Notes: generated by a model not told the origin, from the sequence alone. Counted from the first letter of the stretch, positions 1 to 6,735 are shown. The stretch: DNA of 9,512 bases from Hungateiclostridiaceae bacterium UBA3922 (GCA_002386045.1 DGEQ01000084.1:3402-12913), one strand, 5' to 3'. Translations and numbers: made by a program.

Positions 1-48
1 CTGATCACGATAAACGTCGATCGTAAGCACCAAGATCAGAAGCACTAA
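1..48 (+). CDS. possible 3' end of a plus-strand gene (partial)
   Basis: The first 15 codons of the window are open in frame 1 and end in TAA at 46-48, reading LITINVDRKHQDQKH. A hydrophobic stretch followed by a charged, His/Lys-rich tail is plausible for the end of a protein. A strong hairpin lies 24 bases after the stop, as expected for a gene terminating here and facing the minus-strand SLH gene. Fifteen open codons prove little, and the family cannot be named. An imperfect 15-base tandem repeat (19-33 and 34-48, 12 of 15 identical) accounts for much of the tail and could be the real reason for its regular look. Confidence 0.25.
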   Translation: MITINVDRKHQDQKH

Positions 49-71
49 AAACCCTGATCAGAAAAGCTGAA

Positions 72-102
72 GGGCGCCGTCCGAAAACCCGGTCCGGCGC
101 CC
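72..102. terminator. hairpin terminator, probably bidirectional
   Basis: The arms GGGCGCCG (72-79) and CGGCGCCC (95-102) are perfect inverted repeats. An inner CCG/CGG stem (81-83 with 90-92) caps an AAAACC loop. On the plus strand the hairpin is followed by CCTTTATAC, on the minus strand by TTCAGCTTTT, so neither tail is a perfect U tract. It lies about 90 bases beyond the stop of the minus-strand SLH gene and just after the possible plus-strand gene end, which suits a shared terminator for convergent genes. Confidence 0.6.
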
Positions 103-195
103 CTTTATACGATCCGCCTGGCAATTAACGATATATGGCAAGTACGGTCCCTCGGCCGGTTTCCTGCGCCTTTTCAGTCTTTGCCAGTCATGCCG

Positions 196-2361
196 TCACA
201 GGCGGAGGTAATTGTAGATCATCACGGCCGCTTCCGCCCTGGTGGTGTTTTTCTTCGGCCTGAAATAGACTCCGTCGCCCTTCACGATCCCGAGACCCGA
301 AGCTATTGCCACATATCCGTACAGGTCCCCGCTGATGCTGTCGCTGTCCCCGAAACTTACGCTGAATATGCCCCTGATCTCGGCCACCCTGTCGTATTTC
401 AGTGCCCTGATCATATACTTGACCGCTTCTTCCCTGGTCACGACGCTGTCGGGAGCTTTTTCATACTCCCTGACCACGCCTTCCCTTATGAGATACGCAT
501 AGAGTTCGTCTATTTCATCCCGGCTGCTCTTTTCCGTTATGACAGGTGCATAGTAGTTCAGTGTCTTTGCCAGTAATGCCAGGAACTCCTTCTGCACGAT
601 GGCATCGTCCGGCCTGAACTCGCTCCCTTCAAGATAGATGCCGAAATCAGCGAGCACCCTTATCTGTTTTTCCGCGAAATGGCCTTCGATATCCGTATAG
701 CTGACCTTTTTCGGCTCCTTGTATTCACCGCCGTCCCTGTATACGATCATGCCGCTTTCTGCATCTATATACAGCGGCTTTTCAGGCGAAAGCGCATATA
801 CCAGGACTGCCCTGGTGTTTTCCTGTTTTTCTTCCGTACCATACGGTATCACCACGTTCGGACGGTACCTGTATTCCAGTCCCAGGCCCACTTTATCGAA
901 GAGGATATCATATGCTTCGTCAAGGCTGATAACGTTTTCGACCGACGGGAACTCAGCATTGAACCAGTTCAGGCTGAAGCCGGTTATCTTCCCGTTCAGG
1001 TTGTCGTAGCTGATGGACACGCCGTTGTCCGGGAAGGGAACGCCGTCCACAAGGCGTGTATATGAAATGGTGTAGCTCTTATGCTTCCCGTTGACGTCAT
1101 ACATGTATTCTTCATCGATTTTATTGTACTCCATCTGCCTGAAATACCCGGGATAGTATTTCTCCAGGAAAGCGTCGGCATCCGCCCTGGCCCCTGCAAG
1201 GTCTTTCAGCGGCTGTTTGCTGTCAGCATCAGGCGTATCGATGTAGGAGTAGAAGCTCGTGATCTCCTTTGTCCTGGCATTTATGACGACGCTGACATAG
1301 TCGTTCACGATGCCGTCTTCCCCGGCAGGGGTGCTGAACTGCAGCATCCATGAGTATTCCCTGTTGTCAGGCCAGCTTGTGTTCAGGTAGTAATACGCAA
1401 GTTCATATTCGTCGGTTATGCCCGTGAATTCAGCATCGCGGGCCAGTTTTTCGGCTTCCCCGAGGCTTATGAGTTCCGATGCTTCCCCGATGGCTTTCAG
1501 TTCCTCGGGAGTCAGCCTGACTTCGTCGAACACTACCTGCAGCGCCGTTTTCTGCGCTGTTGTCGCATCTGCAGGGTATCGTGCTCCACCGTATGGATCG
1601 AATGAGAGACGATGCTTTTTGCCCGTATAGGCATCGATGACGAAAGTATCGTTGTCATAAACGGTGGTGTACAGCGGGATCGCCCTGATAACACCGTCCT
1701 CGGCCCTGTAGCTGTAGATAAGCCGGAGCCCCAGGTTCTCCCTGTAGGCTTTCCGTGCCTCTTCAGGCGATATCGCGCCTTCGCGCGAAGGGAATTCCAC
1801 GTCCCCGGTCCAGTTCCTCGAATAGCTCAGCAGTTCTCCCGTATCCCTGTGTATGCTCACGCTCACCGTATCATTGTAATACGGCACTCCGTCCACGACC
1901 CTGTAATAGGTAAAGTAATAACTGAAATCCATTATGCTGTCCGAATGCATGTCCCGGTATGCCAGTTCGCCCGGGAGACCGGGCGCGATATGCTCTATGT
2001 AATCTCCGGCCTTCTTCCTGGCTTCCTCCCTGCTGAATTCGGGCAGCTTCCTGCCGATCCTGTAGTTGCTTTGCGAATACTTGCTGTAATATAAAATGTT
2101 GCCCTTCCCATCAACGGACACGTTTATGATCGTCGGATCGACGGTATCCTGGCTGCGCCAGGTCAGTTCATAAACATTCTGCGCCTGTGAGGCGTATATG
2201 TTCGATGAGAACTTATAGTCCTCCGGTATGGAAAACCTGGATTTTGCCGTCCTGATGGCATTTTCGAGCTCCCTGTCCATCTCGGCGGCAAAACCCTGCA
2301 CGGGCAGTATCATCGAAAGCACCAGTGCGAATGCCAATAACAGTACTGCTTTCCTTTTCAC
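196..2361 (-). CDS. secreted YcdB/YcdC-like repeat protein with three SLH domains
   Basis: A 721-residue exported surface protein. The first 25 or so residues form a signal peptide: MKRK, a Leu-rich core, then PVQGFA before AEMD. Two related regions follow (about 28-255 and 295-545). Each carries a V-D-G-V-P motif, a Ser-Ile/Val-Ser strand, an N-W turn and E-F-P-S, as in YcdB/YcdC-type proteins of Firmicutes. Residues about 553-721 hold three S-layer homology domains (for example DIEGHFAEKQIRVLADFGI, FRPDDAI, TRAEAAVMI), which normally bind pyruvylated secondary wall polymer. No catalytic motif is evident, so the function is unknown; a wall-attached sensing or inhibitor role is only a guess. 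I chose GTG at 2361 because AAGGTGG sits 5 bases before it and the signal peptide then begins correctly. An in-frame ATG at 2397 lacks a ribosome site. The gene is divergent from the YkgJ-family gene. Confidence 0.85.
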   Translation of the reverse strand: MKRKAVLLLAFALVLSMILPVQGFAAEMDRELENAIRTAKSRFSIPEDYKFSSNIYASQAQNVYELTWRSQDTVDPTIINVSVDGKGNILYYSKYSQSNYRIGRKLPEFSREEARKKAGDYIEHIAPGLPGELAYRDMHSDSIMDFSYYFTYYRVVDGVPYYNDTVSVSIHRDTGELLSYSRNWTGDVEFPSREGAISPEEARKAYRENLGLRLIYSYRAEDGVIRAIPLYTTVYDNDTFVIDAYTGKKHRLSFDPYGGARYPADATTAQKTALQVVFDEVRLTPEELKAIGEASELISLGEAEKLARDAEFTGITDEYELAYYYLNTSWPDNREYSWMLQFSTPAGEDGIVNDYVSVVINARTKEITSFYSYIDTPDADSKQPLKDLAGARADADAFLEKYYPGYFRQMEYNKIDEEYMYDVNGKHKSYTISYTRLVDGVPFPDNGVSISYDNLNGKITGFSLNWFNAEFPSVENVISLDEAYDILFDKVGLGLEYRYRPNVVIPYGTEEKQENTRAVLVYALSPEKPLYIDAESGMIVYRDGGEYKEPKKVSYTDIEGHFAEKQIRVLADFGIYLEGSEFRPDDAIVQKEFLALLAKTLNYYAPVITEKSSRDEIDELYAYLIREGVVREYEKAPDSVVTREEAVKYMIRALKYDRVAEIRGIFSVSFGDSDSISGDLYGYVAIASGLGIVKGDGVYFRPKKNTTRAEAAVMIYNYLRL

Positions 2362-2390
2362 TTTATCCACCTTCTCACTAAAGGTATTTG

Positions 2391-2432
2391 CTGCCATGAC
2401 CGGCAGAACTATGTATTAGACTGGCATGGCAG
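2391..2432. repeat. inverted repeat in the SLH gene leader
   Basis: The 8-base arms CTGCCATG (2391-2398) and CATGGCAG (2425-2432) are exact complements, separated by 26 bases. They lie directly upstream of the chosen GTG start of the SLH protein gene and include the unused ATG at 2395-2397. This could be an operator or a weak leader hairpin; nothing in the sequence decides between them. Confidence 0.4.
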
Positions 2433-2444
2433 GATGAATGTTCC

Positions 2445-2471
2445 GCTGCCGCATATATTTCCCGCGGCAGC
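2445..2471. repeat. perfect inverted repeat between divergent genes
   Basis: GCTGCCGC (2445-2452) and GCGGCAGC (2464-2471) are perfect 8-base arms around an A/T-rich 11-base centre. The repeat lies in the gap between the minus-strand SLH gene and the plus-strand YkgJ-family gene. There is no U tract on either side, so a terminator is unlikely. It is better read as a regulator-binding site or an RNA hairpin in the SLH gene leader. The partner is unknown. Confidence 0.45.
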
Positions 2472-2501
2472 CCGGTATCTTCGGCAAATCCTGCGCCACC
2501 G

Positions 2502-2530
2502 TTGAGAGGCAGTACCGCTTCTGTTATACT
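2502..2530 (+). promoter_or_regulatory. SigA-type promoter with extended -10 for the YkgJ-family gene
   Basis: TTGAGA at 2502-2507 and TATACT at 2525-2530 are separated by exactly 17 bases. A TG at 2522-2523 gives an extended -10 (TGTTATACT). Each hexamer has one mismatch to the housekeeping consensus. Transcription should begin near 2537, giving a leader of about 14 bases that starts at the ribosome site AAGGAGG (2537-2543). This looks like a strong constitutive promoter. Confidence 0.75.
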
Positions 2531-2550
2531 TAGTTGAAGGAGGAACTGTA

Positions 2551-3252
2551 ATGGTCAGGTTTTTCATCACGGAAAACGATGAAATAGAAATAGACAGCTA
2601 TGACGCCGGTACCACGCTGGCCGACCTGGCGGCGGAACTGGAGGCGTTCAGGGAAACTGCGCCGCACCTGAAGACCGGGAAATGCAAAGGCTGCGGCGAA
2701 TGCTGCAGCGACAATATACCGGTGCTGGGACTTGATTTTGCCGTGCTGGGTATCGATCCCGGCGCACTGGTTTCCGGTCCTGCAGCATTGGGACCCGGTC
2801 CCGGACATGCTTCCGGGAACATCGTGGTGCTGCCGGACAAACCGGACATGGGATTCCGCAGGAAGGCCATCAGGGAAATGTGCGGCTGGACTTCCATCTC
2901 CGAACTGGAAGCGACCCTGCTGTTCGAGTACAACAACGCAGAGCCGCTGACCCTCGCCAGGCAGGCGTCAGGTGCATGCTGTTTCCTCAGGGACGGCCTC
3001 TGCTCAAGGTATACGAGGCGCCCGTACAGTTGCGGCCTCTACCTGTGCAACATGGGAAAACGGCTGGCATACATCCAGGAAATGATAGTCAGGCAGGGGA
3101 CCTGGCATGCGTATTACAAACTTGGCTGGATCAGCGGGGAGGACATCCCGCACAACCCGTTCCTCAGGGCCGACTCGTACGATAAGCTGCTGGCAGCTGA
3201 TTTTGATTTCGATCTCGGAAACACGTCGGAGCAGCTTTTCTTCTATTTCTGA
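2551..3252 (+). CDS. YkgJ-family cysteine cluster protein
   Basis: A 233-residue soluble protein of the YkgJ/CxxCxxCC type (putative zinc- or iron-binding cluster). The signature CKGCGECC is at residues 45-52. A second group is at Cys143, Cys144, Cys151, Cys161 and Cys166, in the family pattern CCFLRDGLC...YTRRPYSCGLYLC, and Cys111 is an extra cysteine between them. The family is thought to bind metal, and members are linked to Fe-S or metal-dependent modification, but the reaction is unknown. ATG at 2551 follows AAGGAGG with 7 bases between. It is the only plus-strand gene fully contained here. Its stop lies inside the 3' end of the convergent phosphodiester glycosidase gene (10-base overlap), and no terminator follows it. 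No membrane segment or signal peptide was seen. Confidence 0.85.
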   Translation: MVRFFITENDEIEIDSYDAGTTLADLAAELEAFRETAPHLKTGKCKGCGECCSDNIPVLGLDFAVLGIDPGALVSGPAALGPGPGHASGNIVVLPDKPDMGFRRKAIREMCGWTSISELEATLLFEYNNAEPLTLARQASGACCFLRDGLCSRYTRRPYSCGLYLCNMGKRLAYIQEMIVRQGTWHAYYKLGWISGEDIPHNPFLRADSYDKLLAADFDFDLGNTSEQLFFYF

Positions 3253-4535
3253 TGATTTTTCCGCTGGTTTTCTGATGATCGTATCCCCGGAAGTACAGAC
3301 TGGTTCTCAGCCAACACAAGGAGAGCGCCGGCTATCTCCCTTTCCTGCCCCTTGTAGGACGGCCTGTTGACCAGCTTCCCATCAAACAGCATGGCAGTCG
3401 ATGCGCCGCCGTCGAGCATCGCGGCATCCACTGCGCCGCATCGTACCAGGTAATCGGCAAGCTCCCTGCCGGTGAACCCGGCGCTGTACCCCGGCTGCCT
3501 GCCGTCGACGGTGAGCAGTATGACCGTTCCATCTTCCCTGATGCCGACAGCCGTCCGCGGGTCACGGTTCGTCAGCACCCCGATCCACGGGTCGTAGTCC
3601 CCGACTACAGGCACCCCGTCCCGGACCAGCCAGCATCCGCATTCATACGCCTGCACATCTCCGGTCATATCGGGCTCATGTATGAGTTCGATCCTGTCAC
3701 CGGTCCTCACCGGCAATTCCTTTTCCCTGTATGCGTCAACGCTAAAAAAGGTTATCAGCATGCCGTCGTCGGGTATCCGCACTTCCTTGCCGTACTCCGC
3801 TATACTGGTCACGACGCCGTTTTGGACAGTCGCGGTTATGTTCCTTTTGTCGGCCCGGTTTGTCCTGCCGTAGACAGGGGTATAGACGATGGTCTGCTTC
3901 CCGCCGCCGGGAAAATTGATGTTGTCGATTTCGATCATTGCCGTTTCCGCACCGGGAAGGGTCGTCCCGGCGGCGTCTCTGTTTCCGCCATCGGCAGCTT
4001 CCGCTCTGTGGACCTTCAGGTACAGCCTGCTGTCGATCTCCCTTAGTTCAGCTTTCCCGCCGCTCAGTACCAGCACCGGGTAATCCCCCGTTCCCGCCGA
4101 TATGAGCTGTCCGTCGATGACCACCATACCGGACGGCAGCCCGAAGTCCCTGAAAAAGCCGCCGTTGACAGCAGCGTAGGCATCGTGCCTGGACGCGATC
4201 CTGCTGAATAGTTCGTAACCGTAGATAAGGTCGTAGGACAGTGCCGGTTTTATCCTGACCCCGGGTACCCGTATATCCACCTCGAGGATGTTGATCTCCT
4301 GCCTGAGGCCGTTTATGGTTTCAGTCCTGTGCTCATATTTCACGTATTCCTTCGGATCGACTGCCGGGGGCTCTTCGGCCGCCTCCTCCGGCTGTTCTCC
4401 CGGGGGCCCCTCCGCATCCGGCCCTCTTCCGCTGCCGGTCCTGAGTAAAATAAAAAAACCCTCAATGGCCAATATGAGGGATAATGTTACGATTATCACC
4501 AGTATGGTTTTGTTCGCGCCGCTCTTATTCTTCAC
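3243..4535 (-). CDS. membrane-anchored phosphodiester glycosidase (NAGPA domain)
   Basis: A 430-residue protein with one N-terminal membrane helix (about 11-31), a Pro/Glu-rich linker (40-60) and a C-terminal phosphodiester glycosidase domain named after the lysosomal uncovering enzyme NAGPA. Recognisable blocks are AAVNGGFF (121-128), NRDPRTAVGI (323-332), VDGRQPGYS (343-351) and DAAMLDGGASTAM (370-382). The family cleaves sugar-phosphodiester links; bacterial substrates are mostly unproven, and exopolysaccharide or teichoic-acid-like polymers are candidates. The domain should face outside the membrane. The GTG start overlaps the last 11 bases of flgJ, with no strong ribosome site of its own (only a GGGG run), so translation is probably coupled to flgJ. 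The gene is likely transcribed from the SigD promoter before flgF and the SigA promoter before flgJ. Its 3' end overlaps the convergent YkgJ-family gene by 10 bases. Confidence 0.88.
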   Translation of the reverse strand: MKNKSGANKTILVIIVTLSLILAIEGFFILLRTGSGRGPDAEGPPGEQPEEAAEEPPAVDPKEYVKYEHRTETINGLRQEINILEVDIRVPGVRIKPALSYDLIYGYELFSRIASRHDAYAAVNGGFFRDFGLPSGMVVIDGQLISAGTGDYPVLVLSGGKAELREIDSRLYLKVHRAEAADGGNRDAAGTTLPGAETAMIEIDNINFPGGGKQTIVYTPVYGRTNRADKRNITATVQNGVVTSIAEYGKEVRIPDDGMLITFFSVDAYREKELPVRTGDRIELIHEPDMTGDVQAYECGCWLVRDGVPVVGDYDPWIGVLTNRDPRTAVGIREDGTVILLTVDGRQPGYSAGFTGRELADYLVRCGAVDAAMLDGGASTAMLFDGKLVNRPSYKGQEREIAGALLVLAENQSVLPGIRSSENQRKNHQK

Positions 4536-4938
4536 CGGACGCCCCGCTGCTTTGCGAGTTTTCGGATGTTTTGGGAGAAGGGCTTATCCCGTATTGCCTG
4601 GACAGCTGTTTGTACAGCATGTCCGCCAGCCCGAGGCTGCCCCTTTTCGAAGCCTGTTCCATCAGTTCCTCGTCGAGCATCGTTTCGAATATCTCCCTGC
4701 CCGGATCCTCTTCCACGAGGCCGGACTTGATGATAGTCGCTTTCATCTGCCTGAAAAGCATGTCGAGCATTATAGCCTCGAATTCCTGGCAGGCTTTCTT
4801 AAGCTCCCTGTCGTCCTTGTTCCTGGCAGCCTCTTCAAGCCTTCTCGCGAAATCGTCATCGGATGCGCGGGCCGCCTGGTTCGCCGCGTTCCTGACGAAA
4901 TTCCCCATGGTCATGCCGTCGATCATGTTTATATCCAT
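4525..4938 (-). CDS. flgJ: flagellar rod-binding protein FlgJ (short form)
   Basis: A 137-residue protein that matches the N-terminal rod-binding domain of FlgJ. The core at about 45-115 contains LKKACQEFEAIMLDMLFRQM, then a short acidic stretch and LGLADMLYKQLSRQYG. In proteobacteria FlgJ carries a C-terminal muramidase-type domain that opens the wall for the rod. That domain is absent here, as is usual in Firmicutes, so another hydrolase must cut the wall. The role is as a cap or scaffold for rod assembly by FlgF and FlgG outside the membrane. ATG at 4938 follows a GAGGG ribosome site. The gene lies 65 bases after flgG and has its own SigA-like promoter in that gap. Its end overlaps the next gene by 11 bases. 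The Ser-rich C-terminus (118-137) looks disordered. Confidence 0.85.
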   Translation of the reverse strand: MDINMIDGMTMGNFVRNAANQAARASDDDFARRLEEAARNKDDRELKKACQEFEAIMLDMLFRQMKATIIKSGLVEEDPGREIFETMLDEELMEQASKRGSLGLADMLYKQLSRQYGISPSPKTSENSQSSGASGEE

Positions 4939-4958
4939 CTGGATCCCTCTGCATAAAT

Positions 4959-4986
4959 AGTATATTTACTGCGGCTGCCATGTCAA
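4959..4986 (-). promoter_or_regulatory. SigA-type promoter upstream of flgJ
   Basis: Read on the minus strand, a perfect TTGACA (4981-4986) is followed after 16 bases by TATACT (4959-4964), one mismatch from the -10 consensus. Transcription would start near 4952 and give a short leader containing the flgJ ribosome site. It lies in the 65-base gap between flgG and flgJ, so flgJ and the phosphodiester glycosidase gene could be expressed when the SigD-driven flagellar promoter is off. Confidence 0.7.
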
Positions 4987-5003
4987 CCGGTCAGTAGAGC
5001 CCG

Positions 5004-5804
5004 TTATCTCCTGAGGTTGTTTGCGATCTGCATCATCTCGTCCGAGGACTGTATCGCCTTGGAGTTGAGTTCATATGCCCTCTGTGCCACGATGAGCTTT
5101 ACCATTTCCTCGACAGTCTTTACGTTTGAAGCCTCAAGGAAATTCTGCATGATGATGCTTGTCTGGGTGGACTCGAAGGCCGGAACAGGTTCGCCGGCTG
5201 CCGGCGTTGCCCTGTAAAGGTTCCTGCCTGTGGCTTCGAGGCCATTCCTGTTCTCAAAATAGACCAGGCCGAGAAACTGTCCCGTTGAGATGGTCACCCC
5301 GTCTTCATCCCTATAGCTGATCTCGCCGTCCTGGGAAACGTTCAGGACAGACAGGTCGAAGTCGAGTATGATCGGCATGCCGGCCTCGTCGAGTACCGGG
5401 TATCCGTCAGATGTGACGAGCATTTTGCCCATGTCGGTCATGCTTACCTTGAAACTGCCGTCCCTCGTATAAAAAATCTCCCCGTTCGGGCCTTCGATCA
5501 TGAAAAAGGCGTCACCGTCGATATAGAAGTCCAGCGGATTCCCTGTTTCCTCGGGGCTGCCCTTCTCAAAATCCCTGACGGTCGCCGCCGCCATCACACC
5601 GTGGCCGACCTGCAGGTTCACCGGCCTTTCGCCTTCCGGCAGCACTCTCGCCCTGTCCATGGTCTCATAGAGCAGATCCTTGAATTCGATCCGCTGCTTT
5701 TTATATGCGGTCGTATTGACGTTCGCAAGATTGTTGGCGATCACGTCGACTGTCATCTGCTGTGCGTGCATTCCGGATGCTGCTGTCCACAATGCCCTCA
5801 TCAT
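5004..5804 (-). CDS. flgG: flagellar basal-body rod protein FlgG (FlhP type)
   Basis: A 266-residue distal-rod protein. Its N-terminus has the flagellar rod signature (WTAASGMHAQQMTVDVIANNLANVNTTAYKK, broken here by position: core A-S-G-M near 9-12, N-N-L-A-N-V-N near 24-30). The middle has D-G-D-A-F-F and T-R-D-G-S-F, shared by rod and hook proteins. The C-terminus carries EASNVKTVEEMVKLIVAQR and YELNSKAIQSSDEMMQIANN, the heptad-rich helix that packs in the rod core. Length fits FlgG and B. subtilis FlhP (about 260-270). There is no signal peptide, consistent with flagellar type III export. ATG at 5804 follows GGGAGG after 10 bases; a second ATG directly behind it is also possible. It lies 25 bases after flgF in the same operon. 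Confidence 0.92.
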   Translation of the reverse strand: MMRALWTAASGMHAQQMTVDVIANNLANVNTTAYKKQRIEFKDLLYETMDRARVLPEGERPVNLQVGHGVMAAATVRDFEKGSPEETGNPLDFYIDGDAFFMIEGPNGEIFYTRDGSFKVSMTDMGKMLVTSDGYPVLDEAGMPIILDFDLSVLNVSQDGEISYRDEDGVTISTGQFLGLVYFENRNGLEATGRNLYRATPAAGEPVPAFESTQTSIIMQNFLEASNVKTVEEMVKLIVAQRAYELNSKAIQSSDEMMQIANNLRR

Positions 5805-5829
5805 ACCTGGTTAACCTCCCGATCCCTTA

Positions 5830-6609
5830 TTACCTCACGGCCCCGACCTGGTTGACTGCCTTGTCGAGTGTGCTGTCTATGGCCTGGAGCACCCTTGAAT
5901 TCGCTTCATATGCCCTCATCACGGAAATCATGTCCACCATTTCGCGGACTATGTTCACATTCGACAATTCTATATGTCCCTGCTGTATGGTCCCCGTAAA
6001 TGCGCGTGTCTGGGCGTCTTCGCCTGCCTGCAGCAGGTTGTTGCCGAATTTCCTCAGCACAGTCGTGTCCGTAAATTCGGTTATCAGCAGCCGGTCGATT
6101 ATTTCACCGTCCTGCAAGATATACCCGTACTCGTCTACCGAGAACGGACCTTCCCGCAGTATTACCGGTCCGTTTTCGCCCAGCACGTAATGCCCGTCGC
6201 TAGTGACGAGGACGTTTTCACTGTTCCTGGTAAAGGAACCGTCCCTCGTGAAAAAAACTGCGATGTTGCCGTCGGCGTCAGGCGCAGCGATGGTGAAAAA
6301 GGCGCTGTCGCTGTCCTTTATGGCCATATCGGTCTCGTTGTCCGTTTTGGATAACTGGCCCTGCGAAAAGTTGGTGTATACTTCGCTCACGTCGCTTCCA
6401 AGTTCCATGGTACCGATATTGCGGGGCCTTTTGGATAACGAGTCCGGATCCCTGACTATTTTGGTCATAAGGTCAGGGAAACTCTCCATGACCGTTATGT
6501 CTTTTTTGTATCCATAGGTGCTGGCATTCGCCATATTGTTCGTTATAACGTCCATCTTCTTCTGGAGCGCCAGCATGCTCCAGCCTGATGTATACAGTCC
6601 GCGTACCAT
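5830..6609 (-). CDS. flgF: flagellar basal-body rod protein FlgF (FlhO type)
   Basis: A 259-residue rod protein paralogous to FlgG. The N-terminal rod motif begins VRGLYTSGWSMLALQKKMDV and continues N-N-M-A-N-A-S-T-Y-G-Y, diverging from the usual A-N-V-N-T of FlgG. A central F-F-T-R-D-G-S-F block and a C-terminal block (ELSNVNIVREMVDMISVMR, then YEANSRVLQ) close the fold. The neighbour order mbl-flgF-flgG matches B. subtilis mbl-flhO-flhP, so this is probably the FlhO equivalent, forming part of the rod between the MS ring and the hook. I chose ATG at 6609 because GGGAG precedes it by 5 bases and the motif then starts at residue 2. The frame stays open upstream to 6825, but that extension would run through a SigD-type promoter and the mbl terminator. 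Confidence 0.9.
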   Translation of the reverse strand: MVRGLYTSGWSMLALQKKMDVITNNMANASTYGYKKDITVMESFPDLMTKIVRDPDSLSKRPRNIGTMELGSDVSEVYTNFSQGQLSKTDNETDMAIKDSDSAFFTIAAPDADGNIAVFFTRDGSFTRNSENVLVTSDGHYVLGENGPVILREGPFSVDEYGYILQDGEIIDRLLITEFTDTTVLRKFGNNLLQAGEDAQTRAFTGTIQQGHIELSNVNIVREMVDMISVMRAYEANSRVLQAIDSTLDKAVNQVGAVR

Positions 6610-6679
6610 ATCTTCTCCCGCCCGCCCGTAAATGCCTGCGGGCCTGAACATGATTAGGATATTGGTTGGTCCACTACTA

Positions 6680-6706
6680 ATATCGGAATAAGTGCCGCCG
6701 GGCTTA
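6680..6706 (-). promoter_or_regulatory. SigD (sigma-28) flagellar promoter before flgF
   Basis: On the minus strand TAAG (6703-6706) is followed after exactly 15 bases by TCCGATAT (6680-6687). The flagellar sigma-D consensus of Gram-positive bacteria is TAAA, 15 bases, GCCGATAT, so there is one mismatch in each element and the spacing is ideal. Transcription should start near 6673, giving a leader of about 64 bases before the flgF ATG. This fits late flagellar control of the flgF-flgG-flgJ operon. Confidence 0.72.
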
Positions 6707-6735
6707 ACTGAAAAATGACGGCGGACCGCCCGGCG
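6696..6735. repeat. inverted repeat overlapping the SigD -35 region
   Basis: CGCCGGGC (6696-6703) and GCCCGGCG (6728-6735) are perfect 8-base arms with a 24-base centre that includes the TAAG -35 element edge. A smaller palindrome, GGCGG-A-CCGCC on the plus strand (6720-6730), overlaps its right arm. No U tract follows the hairpin in either direction. It could bind a regulator of the flagellar operon or be a second hairpin in read-through mbl RNA. Confidence 0.4.

Noticed and set aside
1612..2094. A 160-codon plus-strand frame inside the SLH gene
   Set aside because: It is antisense to a clear domain-bearing gene, has no ribosome site and no recognisable motif.
2362..2397. ATG at 2397 as the start of the SLH protein
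   Set aside because: It has no ribosome site and puts 12 charged residues before the signal peptide. GTG at 2361 has AAGGTGG and a normal signal peptide.
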